Source: Leptodactylus fallax
Lineage: Eukaryota; Chordata; Amphibia; Anura; Leptodactylidae
Length of the DNA stretch: 64,000 nucleotides
Direction: 5' to 3'
Assembly (NCBI GenBank): GCA_947044405.1
Contig: CAMRHE010000506.1
Location: 248,001 to 312,000 of the forward strand
Below, piece by piece: positions 45,412 through 55,954 of the stretch (position 1 is the stretch's first letter; the number at the start of each line of letters is the position of its first letter). The notes under the pieces were generated by a model. The model saw nothing but the letters and a program-made list of their open reading frames with translations. It was not told the DNA's origin and made no database searches. The position numbers were made by a program, and so were the translations under genes.

Positions 45412-46480
45412 CTAGGGAGGGTTTCCTCGCCTTACAACGTCAAGGACTGTCTGACCAAAGGCAGTTGTCTGGGAACTGCGGACGTCTAAACGATAATGTT
45501 TGACAAAGGTCAACTGGGATGACCATGATGCAGCCGCACAAATCTGGTCCAAAGGTAAGGACCGGTACTCAGCCCAAGAAGTCGACACAGCCCTGGTCGA
45601 GTGGGTCGTAGAAAAAACTGGAGGGAGTAACTCCTGAATAAGGAAGGAAGAAAGACCTAATTGTCTCCTTGATCCATGTGGATAGAGTAGGCTTGGAAGC
45701 CTTGAGGCCTTTGTTTTTACCCTGCATATTAATTAGTAGGTTTTCGGCCTTCCTAAACGGTTGAGTGCGGGATAGGTAAATCCGCAGACACCTTACCACA
45801 TCTAAGGTGTGGAGCTTTTCTTCCTCCTCAGAGGTTGGAGTGGGGAAAAACACTGGTAGCGAAATTAGCTGATTGCTATTATAGCATGAGGGGACCTTAG
45901 GGTTAAACCCAGGCAAAAATCTAAGGTGCACCCTATCTGAAAAAAACACAATGTACGGTTCTCTAGAAGAGAGAGCCTGGAGTTCCCCTACTCTTTTGGC
46001 AGATGTAATAGCCAACAAAAAAACGGTTTTGTATGCCAAATATTTTAGCTCCGTAGTCTCCAAGGGTTCAAATGGAGGACCGCACAGGCCAGTAAGGACT
46101 ACCGCAAGGTCCCACTGGGGAACTGGAGATGATACTGAGGGCTTTAGCCTCATTGCCCCTTTAAGGAACCTTGCAACCAGAGGATCCTGAGACAGACGTC
46201 TGTTCAAATGAGCGGAGAGGGCTGCAATCTGCACTTTCAAAGTGGCAGGGGCAAGGCCCTTATCCAAACCGTCCTGAAGAAAATTTAAAATATCAGCCGT
46301 TGAAGGTTGTAGATTATTAATACCCTTCTTGGAGCACCACTCCATGAAAATCTTGGCTGTCCTCTGGTAGTTCTTATTGGTAGAGTCTGCTCTTGCAGAA
46401 GAAAGGGTCTTCAGGACGGCCTCTGACAGTCCTCTATCCTGCTGTAGGGACTGCTCAACCTCCAGGCTGTCAGGTTGAAT
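45412..46480 (-). pseudogene. DIRS tyrosine recombinase (integrase), one frameshift
   Basis: The N-terminal SAM-like core-binding region (SARADSTNKNYQRTAKIFME, near 46390) leads to the catalytic domain. The first catalytic Arg lies in SAKRVGELQAL (near 45990). The frame then reaches an A6 run at 45612-45617 and stops at 45569 in the wrong phase. The adjacent frame continues with the H-x-x-R motif in THSTRAVSTSWAE and the nucleophile Tyr in VKHYRLDV (45481-45501), ending at 45412. All visible catalytic residues are thus present but split by a one-base shift. The role is integration of the circular DNA without target duplication. The start is uncertain: the frame is open far upstream over the RT gene. 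Confidence 0.93.
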
Positions 46481-48471
46481 CTCCAGAGATCCTGGCACTT
46501 CAGAGATCCTTGGGAAACCAGGTTCTGGATGGGGGGAAGCCTCCAATATATCCCTCGACTCATCTCCATGAGTTGGGAAAACCAAGCTCTTTTTGGCCAG
46601 AATGGAATGATGGCTATCACAGAGACTTGGTTCTGTCTGATTTTCATTAATACCTTCGGTATTATTGGAATTGGAGGGAAGATGTATGCCAGCCTGGACC
46701 TCCAAGGGATGGACAGGGCATCCACTGCCAAGGGATTGTCCTCCTGGTAAAGGGAACAGAACGTCTCCACCTTGGAGTTGAGTCGGGTTGCCATGAGGTC
46801 TATTTCTGGAAGACCCCACTTCAGGGTAATCTGATGAAAGACTTGAGGATTGAGTGACCATTCTCCTGATACGGCATGACCCCGACTCAACCGATCCGCT
46901 ACTATGTTCAGGGAGCCCTTGATGTGAACTGCGGATAAATGGGTTAGATTTTTCTCTGCCCATGTAAATATCAGATCTGCCTCCCTGAGGAGGGTTGGTG
47001 ATCTGGTGCCTCCCTGTCTGTTCACGTACAGCACTGTGGTCATTTTGTCTGACCGGATTTTGACTGCTCTTCCCTTGAGAAGAGGCGAGAAATGGAGTAA
47101 GGCACAATATACAGCTCTGAGCTCCTTCCAGTTGGACGAGGTCCTTCTTTCTGGAGCGCTCCAGACTCCCTTTATGGAGTTTTCGTCCAAATGGGCTCCC
47201 CATCCCAAGAGGGATGCATCTGTAGTCAACAGGGTCCAAGAAGGTTGGACCGTGGACCTTCCGTCTTTCAGGTGCAACCACCACTTTTTGAGGGAAAGAC
47301 GGGTCCTGGGGGAGAGTCGAATCTTCTTGCTGAATGTAAGAAGGGTGCGATCCCAAGCCTCTAGTAACTCCTTCTGGAGGGGACGTAAGTGCCACAAAGC
47401 CCATGGGACTGCCTCCACTGAGGAAGACATCAAGCCCAGGATCTTCATCAATGTTCTGATGGAGGCTATCGGCTTTTTGAAGAGGTGCCGGACTGTACCG
47501 ACCAGTTTCTCCTTCCTTGCTGGTGTCAAGGAGACCTGCAGGCGGACTGAATCCAGGAAGTAGCCGAGGAACTTCCTTCGGGTTGAAGGGATCGTTACCG
47601 ACTTCTCCCAGTTTATAAGCCATCCCAGACTCTGAAACAGGGACACAGCTGTCTGTAGATGCTGGAGCAGAACAGACTCTGACTGGGCTTTTATCAACCA
47701 GTCGTCTAGATAAGGCACCACGAATATCCCCTGAAGTCTGAGGGCGGCCGCTATAGGAGCCACTACCTTTGTAAAGGTGTGGGGAGCAGAGGAGATCCCG
47801 AAGGGTAGTGCTGTGAACTGAAAATGCTTAGTGTGGCCGGAAACTACTACGGCAATCCTTAGAAACCTTCTGTGTGGAGGATAAATAGGAATATGCAAAT
47901 AGGCGTCTTTTAGATCCAAAGTCACGAAAACATTGCCTTGGAGGAGAAAAGTGGTGACAGACTTTATGGTTTCCATACGGAAGTGCTTCTTTTTGATGAA
48001 GCGGTTGAGGTACCTTAAGTCTATGACCATTCTCCATTTGTCTGCCGGTTTTGGTACCAGGAAGACGGGAGAATAGACACCGGATCCTTCTTCTAGAGAA
48101 GGGACTTCCTCCAGGGCTCCCTTGTGAATGTATTCTCGGATGGAGCATTCCAATGTAGTCTGCTGCATTATAGGCAGGCTGCGAGTTAACACAAACCGAT
48201 CCTGAGGAGGATGGAGGAACTCGATTGCATATCCTTTTTGGATTACCTGCAGGACCCATGGGTCTTGAATTTTTTCCTGCCAGCAGTTGAAAAAATGGGG
48301 GAGACGACCCCCGACAGGAATCTCGGCCACAGGAAGACTGCTCCTGATGTCAAAAGCTAGGCTTCTCCTTTTTATCATCAGACTTCGGGAATCTCCGGAC
48401 GGCGCCTCTAGAGGAATATCTAGAGCCTCTTTGGGACTGCCGTCCACGACGAGGCGGATAGCCTCTACCAC
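46411..48471 (-). CDS. DIRS reverse transcriptase / RNase H polyprotein, uninterrupted
   Basis: A 686-codon frame overlaps the end of gag by about 120 bp in another phase. Reverse transcriptase spans residues about 100-345, with KWRMVIDLRYLN (145-156), LDLKDAY (catalytic Asp near 186) and YLDDW (254-258). RNase H spans about 412-530, with TTDAS (Asp418), NWKELRA (Glu450), RSDKMTT (Asp475; the common N after SD is K) and ADRLSR (Asp526). The remainder (EIDLMATRLNSKV, FPPIPIIPKVL, PFWPKRAWF) is the region often called methyltransferase-like in DIRS elements. It copies element RNA to DNA. No stop or frameshift is visible, so this gene could be functional; the initiating codon is uncertain and translation may depend on the overlap. 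Confidence 0.95.
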   Translation of the reverse strand: MVEAIRLVVDGSPKEALDIPLEAPSGDSRSLMIKRRSLAFDIRSSLPVAEIPVGGRLPHFFNCWQEKIQDPWVLQVIQKGYAIEFLHPPQDRFVLTRSLPIMQQTTLECSIREYIHKGALEEVPSLEEGSGVYSPVFLVPKPADKWRMVIDLRYLNRFIKKKHFRMETIKSVTTFLLQGNVFVTLDLKDAYLHIPIYPPHRRFLRIAVVVSGHTKHFQFTALPFGISSAPHTFTKVVAPIAAALRLQGIFVVPYLDDWLIKAQSESVLLQHLQTAVSLFQSLGWLINWEKSVTIPSTRRKFLGYFLDSVRLQVSLTPARKEKLVGTVRHLFKKPIASIRTLMKILGLMSSSVEAVPWALWHLRPLQKELLEAWDRTLLTFSKKIRLSPRTRLSLKKWWLHLKDGRSTVQPSWTLLTTDASLLGWGAHLDENSIKGVWSAPERRTSSNWKELRAVYCALLHFSPLLKGRAVKIRSDKMTTVLYVNRQGGTRSPTLLREADLIFTWAEKNLTHLSAVHIKGSLNIVADRLSRGHAVSGEWSLNPQVFHQITLKWGLPEIDLMATRLNSKVETFCSLYQEDNPLAVDALSIPWRSRLAYIFPPIPIIPKVLMKIRQNQVSVIAIIPFWPKRAWFSQLMEMSRGIYWRLPPIQNLVSQGSLKCQDLWRFNLTAWRLSSPYSRIEDCQRPS

Positions 48472-49581
48472 GGCCAGAATTAGATCTACCTCTAAAGGCC
48501 TGGGGTAAAGTTTTACCCTTCCTATCAGCCAAGCCCTCCAGGATCTCGTCTAGGGCACTGCCAAAGACTCTACCTGGCTCAAAGTGTAATGCGCACAAAT
48601 TATATTTTGAGGGGAAATCAGCTCTCCAGGGTTTTAACCATAGAGGTCTTCTTGCTGCAGTGGTAAGTGCCAGAGATTTGGCCGCCAGCCTTAATTGATG
48701 CTGGGAGGCCTCCGCTAAATATTCAGCTGCCAGGGAAACCGAGCCTAGAAACCCTAGCAGCTCATCTCTGGAGACTCCAGAATCGATGTCCCTCTCGAGA
48801 TGAACCAGGTCAGTGCGTAATTTGGCTGACACTTCACAAGACGCAACCGCCACAGCGGTCTGGGCCGAGGCAGCTGAATACGCCTTCTTGAGGGTACTGT
48901 CGATGCGCCTGTCCATGGCGTCGTGCAAATTTGATCCATCATCTGATGGTACCATAGTGCGGCATGACAGTTTGGCCACCGCCATATCCACCTTGGGAGG
49001 AGGACCCCATTGATCCCATTGAGCAACTGGGAATAAAGCCTTGAACCTCCTAGAAACCACAAGAGGTTTTTCAGGACATTTCCACTCTGAAGACATTAAT
49101 CTTTGTAATGTCTCGTCCACTTGGAAGACCCTAGGCCCTCTATAGGTGGACGTGGAGGCTTCCCCCGTCAACATCACGATCCTTAGAACGGATGGACCAG
49201 CAGTTGGCTTAATTTTTCGAGTGGGAAGCACGGCCTGCTGGAATCTTCAGTGGAATCGTCAGATGAGAGTGTCTCGTCCACTATCTGATAATCTTCGTCA
49301 GCGATGCATAGGGAGGACTGTGTCTCAACCCGCGGTTTCTTGGCAATCTGGGCGATGGAAGAACGGATCTCCTTAAGAGACTCCTCCATATAGTCCTTTA
49401 CCCAGGTGACAACCTCTCTTATAGAAGGTTCTTCTGACGGAGGTCCGCGGCATTGGCGACAGCGGGTAAAATCATAGCCGTCAGGTAAAGGAGTATTGCA
49501 ATCCAAACACATTAGGTGTTTACGTTTAGAGGACTTTTTCCTCCTAAGCCCATCGCCGTTACCTGATGCAGAAGATGACAT
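48350..49581 (-). pseudogene. DIRS gag-like protein, one frameshift
   Basis: I take the start at 49581 (MSSSASGNGDG), because the upstream 17 codons look like leader. The first frame carries a zinc-ribbon-like C-x2-C-x13-C-x2-C (CLDC to CRQC) and an acidic/serine stretch, and drifts out of frame at a T5 run (49213-49217). The second frame (49231 to 48350) supplies the conserved body: YRGPRVFQVDETLQRLMSSE, then a helix-rich region and an RG-rich tail (GRGRGYPPRRGRQSQRGSRY) likely to bind RNA. One missing base in the homopolymer would join the two. It should package element RNA. Confidence 0.88.
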
Positions 49582-50287
49582 CTGAAACATCAAAAGCCAC
49601 ATGACAATGTAGAATAGAAGATTGCCAAGCATCGCTTACAAGAAGAAAAAAACCAAGGGGTACCTTACTTTTTTAAATCGGTCACTTGAGAAAAAGATCC
49701 CGTCAGGAAAAACCCAGACACCGCAAACCGCAGCAGAGGAGCTAGTAACCACGAGCTCACCCAGTAAAGGACTGAAGCCCTTTTAAATGTAATACAGCAG
49801 CGAGGGGAGGAGCCAAACAAAGAAGATATTCATACAGCGCCAAACAAGGTCAAATGCCATAATGGAACATAGAGGAGCATAAGCCTAAGCCAGAGGCTCC
49901 ACATACAAGCAGCAAAAAACAAATCTATATTTTGCCATTAAAATTCCAATTTTCAAACTTACCGCACTTTTCCGAGAAAACCGGAAGTAGGCCGCGGTGG
50001 TGCGCAAAGGCTTCCTTCCCCGGGGAACACGGGACCGAAAAAAAGGTTCCGGCCGAAGAGGTTCCCCGCTTACTTCCGGGATCGCGCTGCCTGCAGAGCG
50101 ATGAGCCGGGTAACGCTGCGCTGCGGGGTGGAAAAAGGCCCGAAGGACCGGAGGATCTTAGGAACGTAGGAAAGGACCGAGGTACCCCCCAAAAGGTAAG
50201 CCAGGAGCTTTTTTAGGAAAAAAACCCCTAGCAACGGGAGGTCACCAGAGACCTCCGTCCACCTGTCCCACACAGGACAGAAAAAAA
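49582..50287 (-). promoter_or_regulatory. DIRS leader between right inverted repeat and gag
   Basis: About 700 bp of non-coding, moderately GC-rich sequence (49980-50160 is the most GC-rich part of the element). A promoter is expected in or next to the inverted repeat in this family, but no specific TATA or initiator can be assigned. Confidence 0.45.
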
Positions 50288-50433
50288 CACAGTGGAGGGA
50301 GGTCTCAGGTGCCCTCTTATAGGGCTAGTAGGAGGCACCTTAAATTTGGTGCTAATTAAAGGTTCCACTGTCCTAAACAACACACAGGGGCAGAGATACC
50401 CCATATTGTGCTGCTGTCGGACGTAAGGGGAAT
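50288..50433. repeat. DIRS right inverted terminal repeat
   Basis: Inverse of 45120-45264; ends ACGTAAGGGGAAT. One small difference region (CTCAGGTGCCC against GGGCACAAGAG) and tip differences are the only visible mismatches. Confidence 0.93.
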
Positions 50434-50951
50434 GAATAATAGACATTCTTCACAGATGATTTGGCTCCCATTTTGAGTCTTTTGAGTGAACTGTGAAAAT
50501 TGACAAAAATAGGACATGTCCCAATTTTCGATAGACCATTCACACGATCCATCAAAAATGAACATGTGAATAGGATCATAGGAATTCATTACTTTTGGTG
50601 CATCTGTATGATGACCATTAAACCATTAAAAAGAACAGCCACCGTACGCCCATTTTACACGTTCATATGAATAGAGCCTAAGAGTATGTTCACACAGGGA
50701 AGATATTTCTATTACTATTAAATAAAGTTTATAAAAATCCATGTGCATACTGCAGAAACAGCCACTTTCATATGTATGGAGGGGATTTTAACATTCTTAC
50801 AAGCCCTATACTTTTCTGCAGCACTATCACTGCTAACAGTATTAATAACATTAACCCTACCTGCTGAGGCCATTTTTCCATAGTTTTTTTTACGCCCCTT
50901 TCCAAAACCTATAGCTTTTTTATTTATCTTTTCACAGAACCATATGAGGGC
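50434..50951. other. Unrecognised sequence
   Basis: No gene. GAGTATGTTCACACAGGGAAG at about 50683 resembles a MITE end without a partner. Confidence 0.45.
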
Positions 50952-51887
50952 TTAAAGGGGTATTCCCATCTCGACGTTTAACAAACTTTATACTCTAAAC
51001 ATATTTCACACCCTAATAGATATATATAAACAGGTATTTATAGTCCCTACCCCGTCAATTACTTTATTTTAGCGAAACTTCAGTTATTCTGTCCCGCCAA
51101 TAACACGAGGATTATGGGCGGCACCAGCTTCACTCAGTCATGTGACGCTTTCAGCGCAAGACGTGCACGCTCCCGATGCACTGGGAGAAGTGTTTATACG
51201 CTGCGGGCGGGAATAGTACAGAAGAGCGATCATGGTAAGTAGTGATCGCTCCTCTTATATAGGCACACGAAACACAGTAGTTGGTGTCAGCACCGGGGCA
51301 AGTGCCGCGGTCCCAAGCTGCTGAGGGATCCCACTCGGCACCCGGGTGCTGACTACGGCTGTTTTCAATAAAGTAACAAAAAAAGAATAGGCTGTCACCT
51401 GCGGGAGTAAGCCCAGCAGGCAACGTCCCTATTTCCTTACCAATCCCTGCTCATGGCCGCCTCCAGGTGACCGTGAGCAAAAGCAGGGATCTGTAAGTAG
51501 GGCCTCGGGCCTGCAACAATTACTATTATACTCCGGGGTCTCTACAAACCCCGGAGTATAATGATCGGAGACCATTGGAGTAAATCTCGGGGTAGCGTAG
51601 CGGCTGCGTGATGAATGCGCGTACCCGTTATGTATGTGTTAGGGAAGGAAGCAAGAAGCTTAGTAGCGGCGATAATGATTAGGCAAGCACGGCCACCGCT
51701 ATGTGCACACTTAGGTGGCCGTGTCCATGGGCAACGGTTCATTTTCAAAGTGGGAAGCCTGGCTGTACCTGGTAACAGTGCTGGAAAACGGTACACTTTT
51801 TTTTGATTGAGTTTATTTGTGAAAATACATGTATTGCCCTAAACTTTGTTTAGGAATATGAACTTTGAGATGGGAATACCCCTTTAA
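50952..51887. mobile_element. TTAA-flanked non-autonomous transposon, 928 bp
   Basis: TTAA at 50952-50955 and 51884-51887. Terminal repeats AGGGGTATTCCCATCTC are perfect at the tips; inner parts (ACAAACTTTA and TAAACTTTGTTTAGG) also pair. The interior is relatively GC-rich with no frame longer than 90 codons and no transposase motif. Larger relative of the AGGGG-ended MITEs here; piggyBac or Kolobok by duplication type. Confidence 0.85.
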
Positions 51888-52166
51888 TGTTTGCGGGACA
51901 ATTTGTACTTCGTAATGGTATGATAAAGTACTGCAAAGCCAGAAAAAAATTCAGAATGGGGTAGAATTAGAAAAAAATGCATTTGAGCAACTTGGATTTG
52001 AAAACTGATTTCTTGAGCTTTGGAGGCAATGTCTGGTTTGTGTGTTGCACAAAAATTCTTGACCCACCACAGTGACTTGTTTGTCCCGTGTGCTACACAA
52101 CAGGGGAGTTGTCGAGTACGAAGGGATATCAATATTTTGCACATGGTTGAGGGCGTGTGCTGGGGA

Positions 52167-52919
52167 TAGGAGATGGATTATTTGGACAAATAGAGTTATT
52201 GGGTAGTTTACCCTCCTGCAGCTAAAACAGCCTCTACTCTTTTGGGAAAACGTTCCACAAGACTTTGGAGTATCTGTGGGTCTTTTTACCAGTTCATTCA
52301 GAGGAACATTAGTGAGGTCAGACATTGATGTTTGATGAAAGGGCCTGGTTTGCAATCTACGTTCTAGTTCATCCCAAAGGTGTTGAGTGGGGTTGAGGTC
52401 AGGGCTCTGTGTAGACCAGTTAAGACCTTCTACACCAAACTCACCAACCATGCCTTTATGTTGTGCTTGCTGATGTAAGGCTTGAATACAACAGCTTGGC
52501 TCTGGAAACCCATGTCATGAAGATCCCGCAGTTTTTATGATGTTAGGTTTTGGACTCTGCAGTTACTGAGTCAGCAGAATGTTGGTGACTTTTATGGTCT
52601 TTGCTCCTCAGCACTTGGCGCCCTTGCTCTGTAACTTTACGTGGTCTGCCTGCACTTCCTGGCTGAGTAATACCATTCACAGGTGATGGTGGAATATCTA
52701 GGAGAGAAGAAATTTCATGAACTGACTTGTTACTGCAGTGAGATCTTACCATGCTGGGATTCGGCAAGTTCCAGAGAACCAGCCATTCTATCACAAATGG
52801 TTATAAACGTGACTGCATGACTAGGGGCCAGATTTTTTACACCGGGGGCAATAGGACTGAATGAAACACCTGAAGTCAATTATTAAGATTTGGGGACCAA
52901 TACGTCTCTCCATATAGTG
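52167..52919 (-). mobile_element. Internally deleted Tc1-like element
   Basis: The right end reads CACTATATGGAGAGACGTAT on the minus strand, followed outside by TA (52920-52921). The left end is degraded but still has TTTGGACAAATAGAGTTATT. The remaining interior encodes only the two ends of a transposase. A fourth Tc1-like lineage in the window. Confidence 0.75.
52200..52794 (-). pseudogene. Tc1-like transposase, middle deleted
   Basis: The N-terminal piece (52794-52543) keeps NKSVHEISSLLDIP (helix-turn-helix) and GRPRKVTEQGRQ. The C-terminal piece (about 52451-52200) keeps NWSTQSPDLNPTQHLWDELE. The intervening catalytic region, with the first two Asp residues, is missing, and the third catalytic Glu of the usual NPIEHLW is replaced (NPTQHLW). 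Dead. Confidence 0.85.
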
Positions 52920-53825
52920 TATGTTGAAAGTCTGTGAAGGACTTTTGGAGAGTAGGAGTTTGGTCTGGGATGGCAGAGATAAGAAGTAATTTCCCTCCGA
53001 AGAAGAGCAGACCTGCCTAAAGAAAGAGTTGGAAGAGCCAGGTAGGTGTTAAGGTTTAATAAAGGAACCACTGGCATTAGAAACCTGTAAAATAACTAGT
53101 TTATGCCAAGTACTAAATGACATGGAGTTTCTTTCATGGATTGAGGTGGCTCACGTCCAATGGAGTGTAGTCTTAGACCTAGGACATACATTGCGCACAA
53201 GACATGTCAAGGAGGCAGATGTGAGCTGAAGCAAGGTAATATGGGTGACAGTTAGGCAGACTGACCCCTACCGGCCTCTTTTGGCCATGTGAGAAACTCT
53301 ATGGATCCTCAGTTGTGTGGTTCTTTTCTTTAATGGAGTCAGCAACTCTAGATAAACCAGGAAACATCAGCTCCGACTGAGGTGTGAAGTACACGTACCG
53401 CTGTTACCGCCGTCTGATAATCTCATGTTGTTTCGCTTTGCTGTGCTGACTGCTACAGGATAACACTGAGACAGTCTGTGTGTACTCTCAGTCGCCCACT
53501 ATGGCTGCTCTAGGAGAAGATGGCAGCTGTCCATTTTTATATAAGGCTTGTGTTCTTTGGCTCGGCTCATCATGACTGTGCGTGAGACAAGTCAGGAAAG
53601 AGACAAAAAATAAGCTGTGAAGCAACAGCGTTCTGCATACTAAAATAGACCTCATTACGGTATGCGATTCTCTTGTCATCCACAGCTTGCCAAATCAAGC
53701 AAAATAGCATTTTCAGTAAAGTCTTAGTAGCAGCTTTTAAAGTGTCTATTGGCCATAATTCTTCCTGATGGTCTGCACATTCTAATGAGCGCCAGAAAGT
53801 TTCTAGACCATGTGGAATTTTCTTA
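52920..53825. other. Unrecognised sequence
   Basis: No gene or repeat recognised; frames of 63-103 codons lack motifs. Confidence 0.5.
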
Positions 53826-54010
53826 GAGAGTCTGTCAGCAGAACCTAGCCCCGCAGATAGATAGGTTAGGGTCACCCACATTAAATGGTGTGAATCGGTG
53901 CCTCAGCTGTCGAGCGATCAACTTTTTTTGTCAACATGTAAATTGACTATTTGAATCAATGAGGGTGTTGCCAAGAAGTAAGCGGCACCACCCTCATTGC
54001 TCCAAAGAGC
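53826..54010. repeat. Half-copy of the GAGAGTCTGTCA foldback MITE
   Basis: GAGAGTCTGTCAGCAGAA, GGTTAGGGTCACCCAC and ATTGCTCCAAAGAGCTAAT follow the order of 33100-33260; the second arm is lost. Confidence 0.65.
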
Positions 54011-54361
54011 TAATGTGAATATCAACAGAAATGTCTCATCCACAAGTATGTTTACAGCACTGACTCCAGCATTTCCCAAGCACCACTGTTTTGATCCCTG
54101 TTCACACTTGTGTATTTATCAATGTGTATCTTTGACTGTATCACTTGCTCACATGATCCTCTTCCCTTTGGTTCACACCTGGTAGTATTCAATAGTCAAA
54201 CTAAAGGCCCTATTATTCATTCCGATGTTTAGGGCAATTATTGGGATCAAGAATTCCTAAGAATGCTCAAGTAATTAGGCAGATGTAAATGTGCGCAGAT
54301 TTAAGACAACCTGTCTTTCTATACCTTGGTCTTTCCTGTGCAGCTTCTAAAGACCTATGCA
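54011..54361. other. Unrecognised sequence
   Basis: Nothing identified. Confidence 0.45.
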
Positions 54362-54509
54362 TAAAAGGGGTTGTGTGGGTCACATGGCAATTCTGTCTCA
54401 TTAAAATGAATGGGACTGAACCGTAGCATAGCCATATGACCAACGGACATGATGTCACTTCCTGAAAAGAAAGCAGCCATGTTTTAGAAGTCCTACACAA
54501 CCCTTTTAA
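54362..54509. mobile_element. MITE related to 11772-11915
   Basis: AAAAGGGGTTGTGTGGGTCA at the left and, inverted, AAAAGGGTTGTGTAGGACTT at the right; TTAA only on the right (54506-54509). GACATGATGTCACTTCCTG is shared in inverted form with 11812-11832. Confidence 0.65.
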
Positions 54510-54529
54510 CTTCCAACGCTGGACAACAT

Positions 54530-55540
54530 TACTCTATGCTCCTCCTTCTAGACCTTTTCTTTGACACTTTAGGCCACCCCGCTCTCTTACCCATTCTCTC
54601 ATCCCATCGCATCCCATATTTGGCCCTCTCCTGGAGCTCTTCATACCTCACAAACCATACATTTAGAGTCTATCATTTGAACACCTCATATCTTTCCCTC
54701 TGTGCCAGTGTCCCTCCACCCTCTGTTGTGGGACACTTGCCTATTTTTTTCTCCTATGGCTTTCAGTATCACTCTTATATTCTAGAATGTGTACTGACTA
54801 TATCCTGCGCCTGCTTTCTATACACAAGATGGATAAAACAGAATTCATCATCACTCATCACGACCTGACCTACTTAATCACAAGTAATGGCTTCACACTT
54901 TCACCAGTCCACTGCCTTTAGGTAGTCTTTCTTTCTTCCCTGTCTTTCAAGCTCCATATCCAGGCACTTACTACTTTCTGCTGCCTCCACTTCAAAAACA
55001 TTTTTTGTAGCTCTTCTTTTCTCAACTGTGAGTCAACAAAATGCTAGTCCATGCCCTTATCATCTCCCACCTAGACTACTGCAAAATCCTTCTTTGTGAC
55101 CTTCCAGTTAACGCTCTTGGACCCCTCCAATCCATCTTTAATTCCGCATTTTCCCTTTCTCTGCATTGTGCCTTACATACAAGACCATCCACAACATGTT
55201 CCCTCCATACATCTCTGAACTAATCTCGTAATACCTTCCCACACATAGACCAAGTTCTGCCATACATCCCCCATACTGTGGCGATCATAACCCCAACAAA
55301 TAAGACTGACCTTCATGATCAAAACCCTTAAAACACAACCTAAAAACCCACCTCTACAGAAAAGCTTACAACCTGCTAGTGACCGTGTGGCTACTACTGT
55401 ACTCCACCTTATGATCTACCATCACTATCCACCTTCCCTAGCAGATTGGAAGCCCTTACCGGCAGGTTCATCTTCCACTGTTCAGTTTTGAGTTCACTGT
55501 ACTTGTTCTTGTATGTCAAGGGACTCCAAGTACATGAAGC
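54530..55540 (+). pseudogene. L2/Rex-like non-LTR retrotransposon 3' remnant
   Basis: Broken frames carry KMLVHALIISHLDYCKILLC followed by a GPLQSIFNSAF segment near 55040-55160, the end of the reverse transcriptase domain in L2/CR1/Rex-type LINEs. A PPYISEL-like segment follows near 55200, then a 3' UTR with GCCCTTACCGGCAGGTTCAT and TGTACTTGTTCTTGTATGT (55450-55520). Multiple frameshifts; the catalytic core is not recognisable. Confidence 0.75.
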
Positions 55541-55584
55541 ATTGTAGAACAGTAATATCCTCAGATTGGAACCCAGAACTCCAG

Positions 55585-55862
55585 TTTATTTATTTTATGC
55601 TTTCTTATATAGCGCCATCATATTCCGCAGAGCTTTACAGACATTGTGGTCACTGTCCCATATAGGGCTCACAATCTATATTCCCTATCAGTATGTCTTT
55701 GTTGTGTGGAAGGAAACCGGAGTACCCGGAGGAAATCCACACAAACACTGGGAGATCATACAAACTCCTTGCAGATGTTGTCCTTGGCAGGATTCGAACC
55801 CAGGACTCCAGTGCTGTAAAGCAACAGTGGTAACCACTGAGTTCATGGTGCTTTAAAAATAA
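55585..55862 (-). mobile_element. Composite tRNA-headed SINE with LINE-type tail
   Basis: Read on the minus strand: box A-like CTCAGTGGTTACCACTG (about 55840), box B GGTTCGAATCC (about 55796), the V-SINE body (AAGGAGTTTGTATGATCTCC, TTTCCTCCGGGTACTCCGG), then the tail GTAAAGCTCTGCGGAATATG and GGCGCTATATAAG, ending in a short A/T-rich run (55585-55600). The same tail occurs at 23996-24165. It lies head-to-tail opposite the L2-like fragment next to it. Confidence 0.85.
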
Positions 55863-55954
55863 TAGTAATAATGTTGCATCAGCATCTCATAGCTTGCTGT
55901 GGTTTTGTTGGATACACTTTCTCTCTCTGTAAATCTCTAGATTATAGAAATTTT

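Larger units (their letters stand above)
45094..50433 (-). mobile_element. Complete DIRS-type tyrosine-recombinase retrotransposon, 5,340 bp
   Basis: Order on the minus strand: right inverted repeat, leader, gag, reverse transcriptase/RNase H, tyrosine recombinase, internal complementary region, left inverted repeat. The inverted repeats (45120-45264 and 50288-50433) are nearly identical. The left end extends beyond them with CGTTGATTGTAATGTCAATC, as DIRS left ends do. AAT stands at both borders (45094-45096 and 50431-50433) and there is no target duplication, as expected when a circular DNA intermediate recombines at a three-base match. High repeat identity and a clean RT frame suggest recent insertion. 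Both defects are one-base frameshifts in homopolymers. Confidence 0.95.

Noticed and set aside
45951..47563. Plus-strand frames of 79-185 codons inside the DIRS element
   Set aside because: They lie opposite the RT/RNase H and recombinase genes and lack motifs; shadows of real coding sequence.
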